From assembly GCA_035626995.1 (NCBI GenBank), contig DASPMP010000113.1, positions 1-5,089 on the forward strand: 5,089 nt of DNA. The letters are read 5' to 3'. The notes beneath the pieces are model-generated. The model was not told the origin of the DNA and searched no databases. It saw only the letters and a list, made by a program, of their open reading frames with translations. Shown piece by piece: positions 4,968-5,089 of this stretch. Each line of letters starts with the position of its first letter. Position 1 is the first letter of the stretch. This DNA is from DASPMP01 sp035626995 (GTDB lineage: Bacteria > Gemmatimonadota > Gemmatimonadetes > Gemmatimonadales > Gemmatimonadaceae). A program made the position numbers and the translations under genes.

Positions 4968-5089
4968 ATGCGGCCACGCCGCTTCCTCTCTCGTAACGCC
5001 TACACGCTCGTCGAGCTGCTGCTCGTCATTGCGATCGTGGGGATTCTCACGGCGGTCACGCTTCCCCGGTACGGAAAGATCCGCGACCA
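4968..5089 (+). CDS. Type IV pilin-like / type II secretion pseudopilin, 3' end cut by the window
   Basis: Only the first 40 codons are visible. They show the class III (prepilin) signal: a short basic leader (MRPRRFLSRNA), then YTLVELLLVIAIVGILTAVTLP, matching the N-methylation consensus G|F-T-L-x-E-L followed by a hydrophobic helix. Glu at +5 of the expected mature protein is present. Prepilin peptidase should cut after A11; most family members have Gly there, so Ala is a departure. After cleavage the helix anchors the subunit in the inner membrane and in the filament core. The visible part does not separate a major pilin from a minor pilin (FimT/GspH) or a type II secretion pseudopilin. 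ATG 4968 is supported by GGAG at 4958-4961. The gene lies 197 bases after the peroxiredoxin and is probably transcribed separately. Confidence 0.85.
   Translation, partial: MRPRRFLSRNAYTLVELLLVIAIVGILTAVTLPRYGKIRD

Noticed and set aside
1..5089. Genome-wide reassignment of TGA to an amino acid
   Set aside because: xerC, hslU, argF and the peroxiredoxin all end at TGA at the family-typical C-terminus, so TGA works as a stop here.

Overview
The window is GC-rich, densely coding bacterial DNA with every supported gene on the + strand. It comes from a chromosomal housekeeping region, not a plasmid or phage. The high GC, the order xerC - hslV - hslU and the small type IV pilin-like gene at the right edge would fit a Gemmatimonadota-like or other GC-rich soil bacterium. 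That placement is inferred from style only and is weak.

Layout: (1) bases 1-849, a XerC-type tyrosine recombinase that enters from the left edge without its first residues; (2) 870-1268, an unrecognised small protein with three predicted membrane segments; (3) 1269-1344, a short spacer with palindromes and a repeated CGCACC hexamer; (4) 1345-1884 hslV and 1887-3368 hslU, the two halves of the HslUV (ClpQY) protease; (5) 3365-4285 argF, ornithine carbamoyltransferase, starting inside the end of hslU (ATGA overlap); (6) 4285-4770, a Bcp/PrxQ-type peroxiredoxin starting on the last base of the argF stop; (7) 4771-4967, a non-coding stretch with several inverted repeats; (8) 4968 to the right edge, the first 40 residues of a type IV pilin-like protein.

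The main discovery is in the peroxiredoxin. Its frame is open for 161 codons except for one TGA at 4420-4422 (codon 46), exactly where the family's peroxidatic cysteine sits (TPG-C-T-x-E-A-C). Read as selenocysteine, this gives a full-length Bcp with peroxidatic Sec46 and resolving Cys51. A 6-bp hairpin starts 8 bases after the TGA and a second, 7-bp hairpin adjoins it; these are candidates for a bacterial SECIS element. xerC, hslU, argF and this gene itself all end in TGA, so TGA is a normal stop here and any recoding is local. An ordinary gene caller would report only a 96-residue fragment starting at GTG 4480 that lacks the active site.

The hslV-hslU-argF-bcp block has gaps of 2 bases or overlaps and is probably one transcription unit. 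It joins a stress protease, an arginine biosynthesis enzyme and a thiol/selenol peroxidase. The xerC and membrane-protein genes just upstream may belong to the same unit, while the pilin gene after the 197-base spacer probably has its own promoter.
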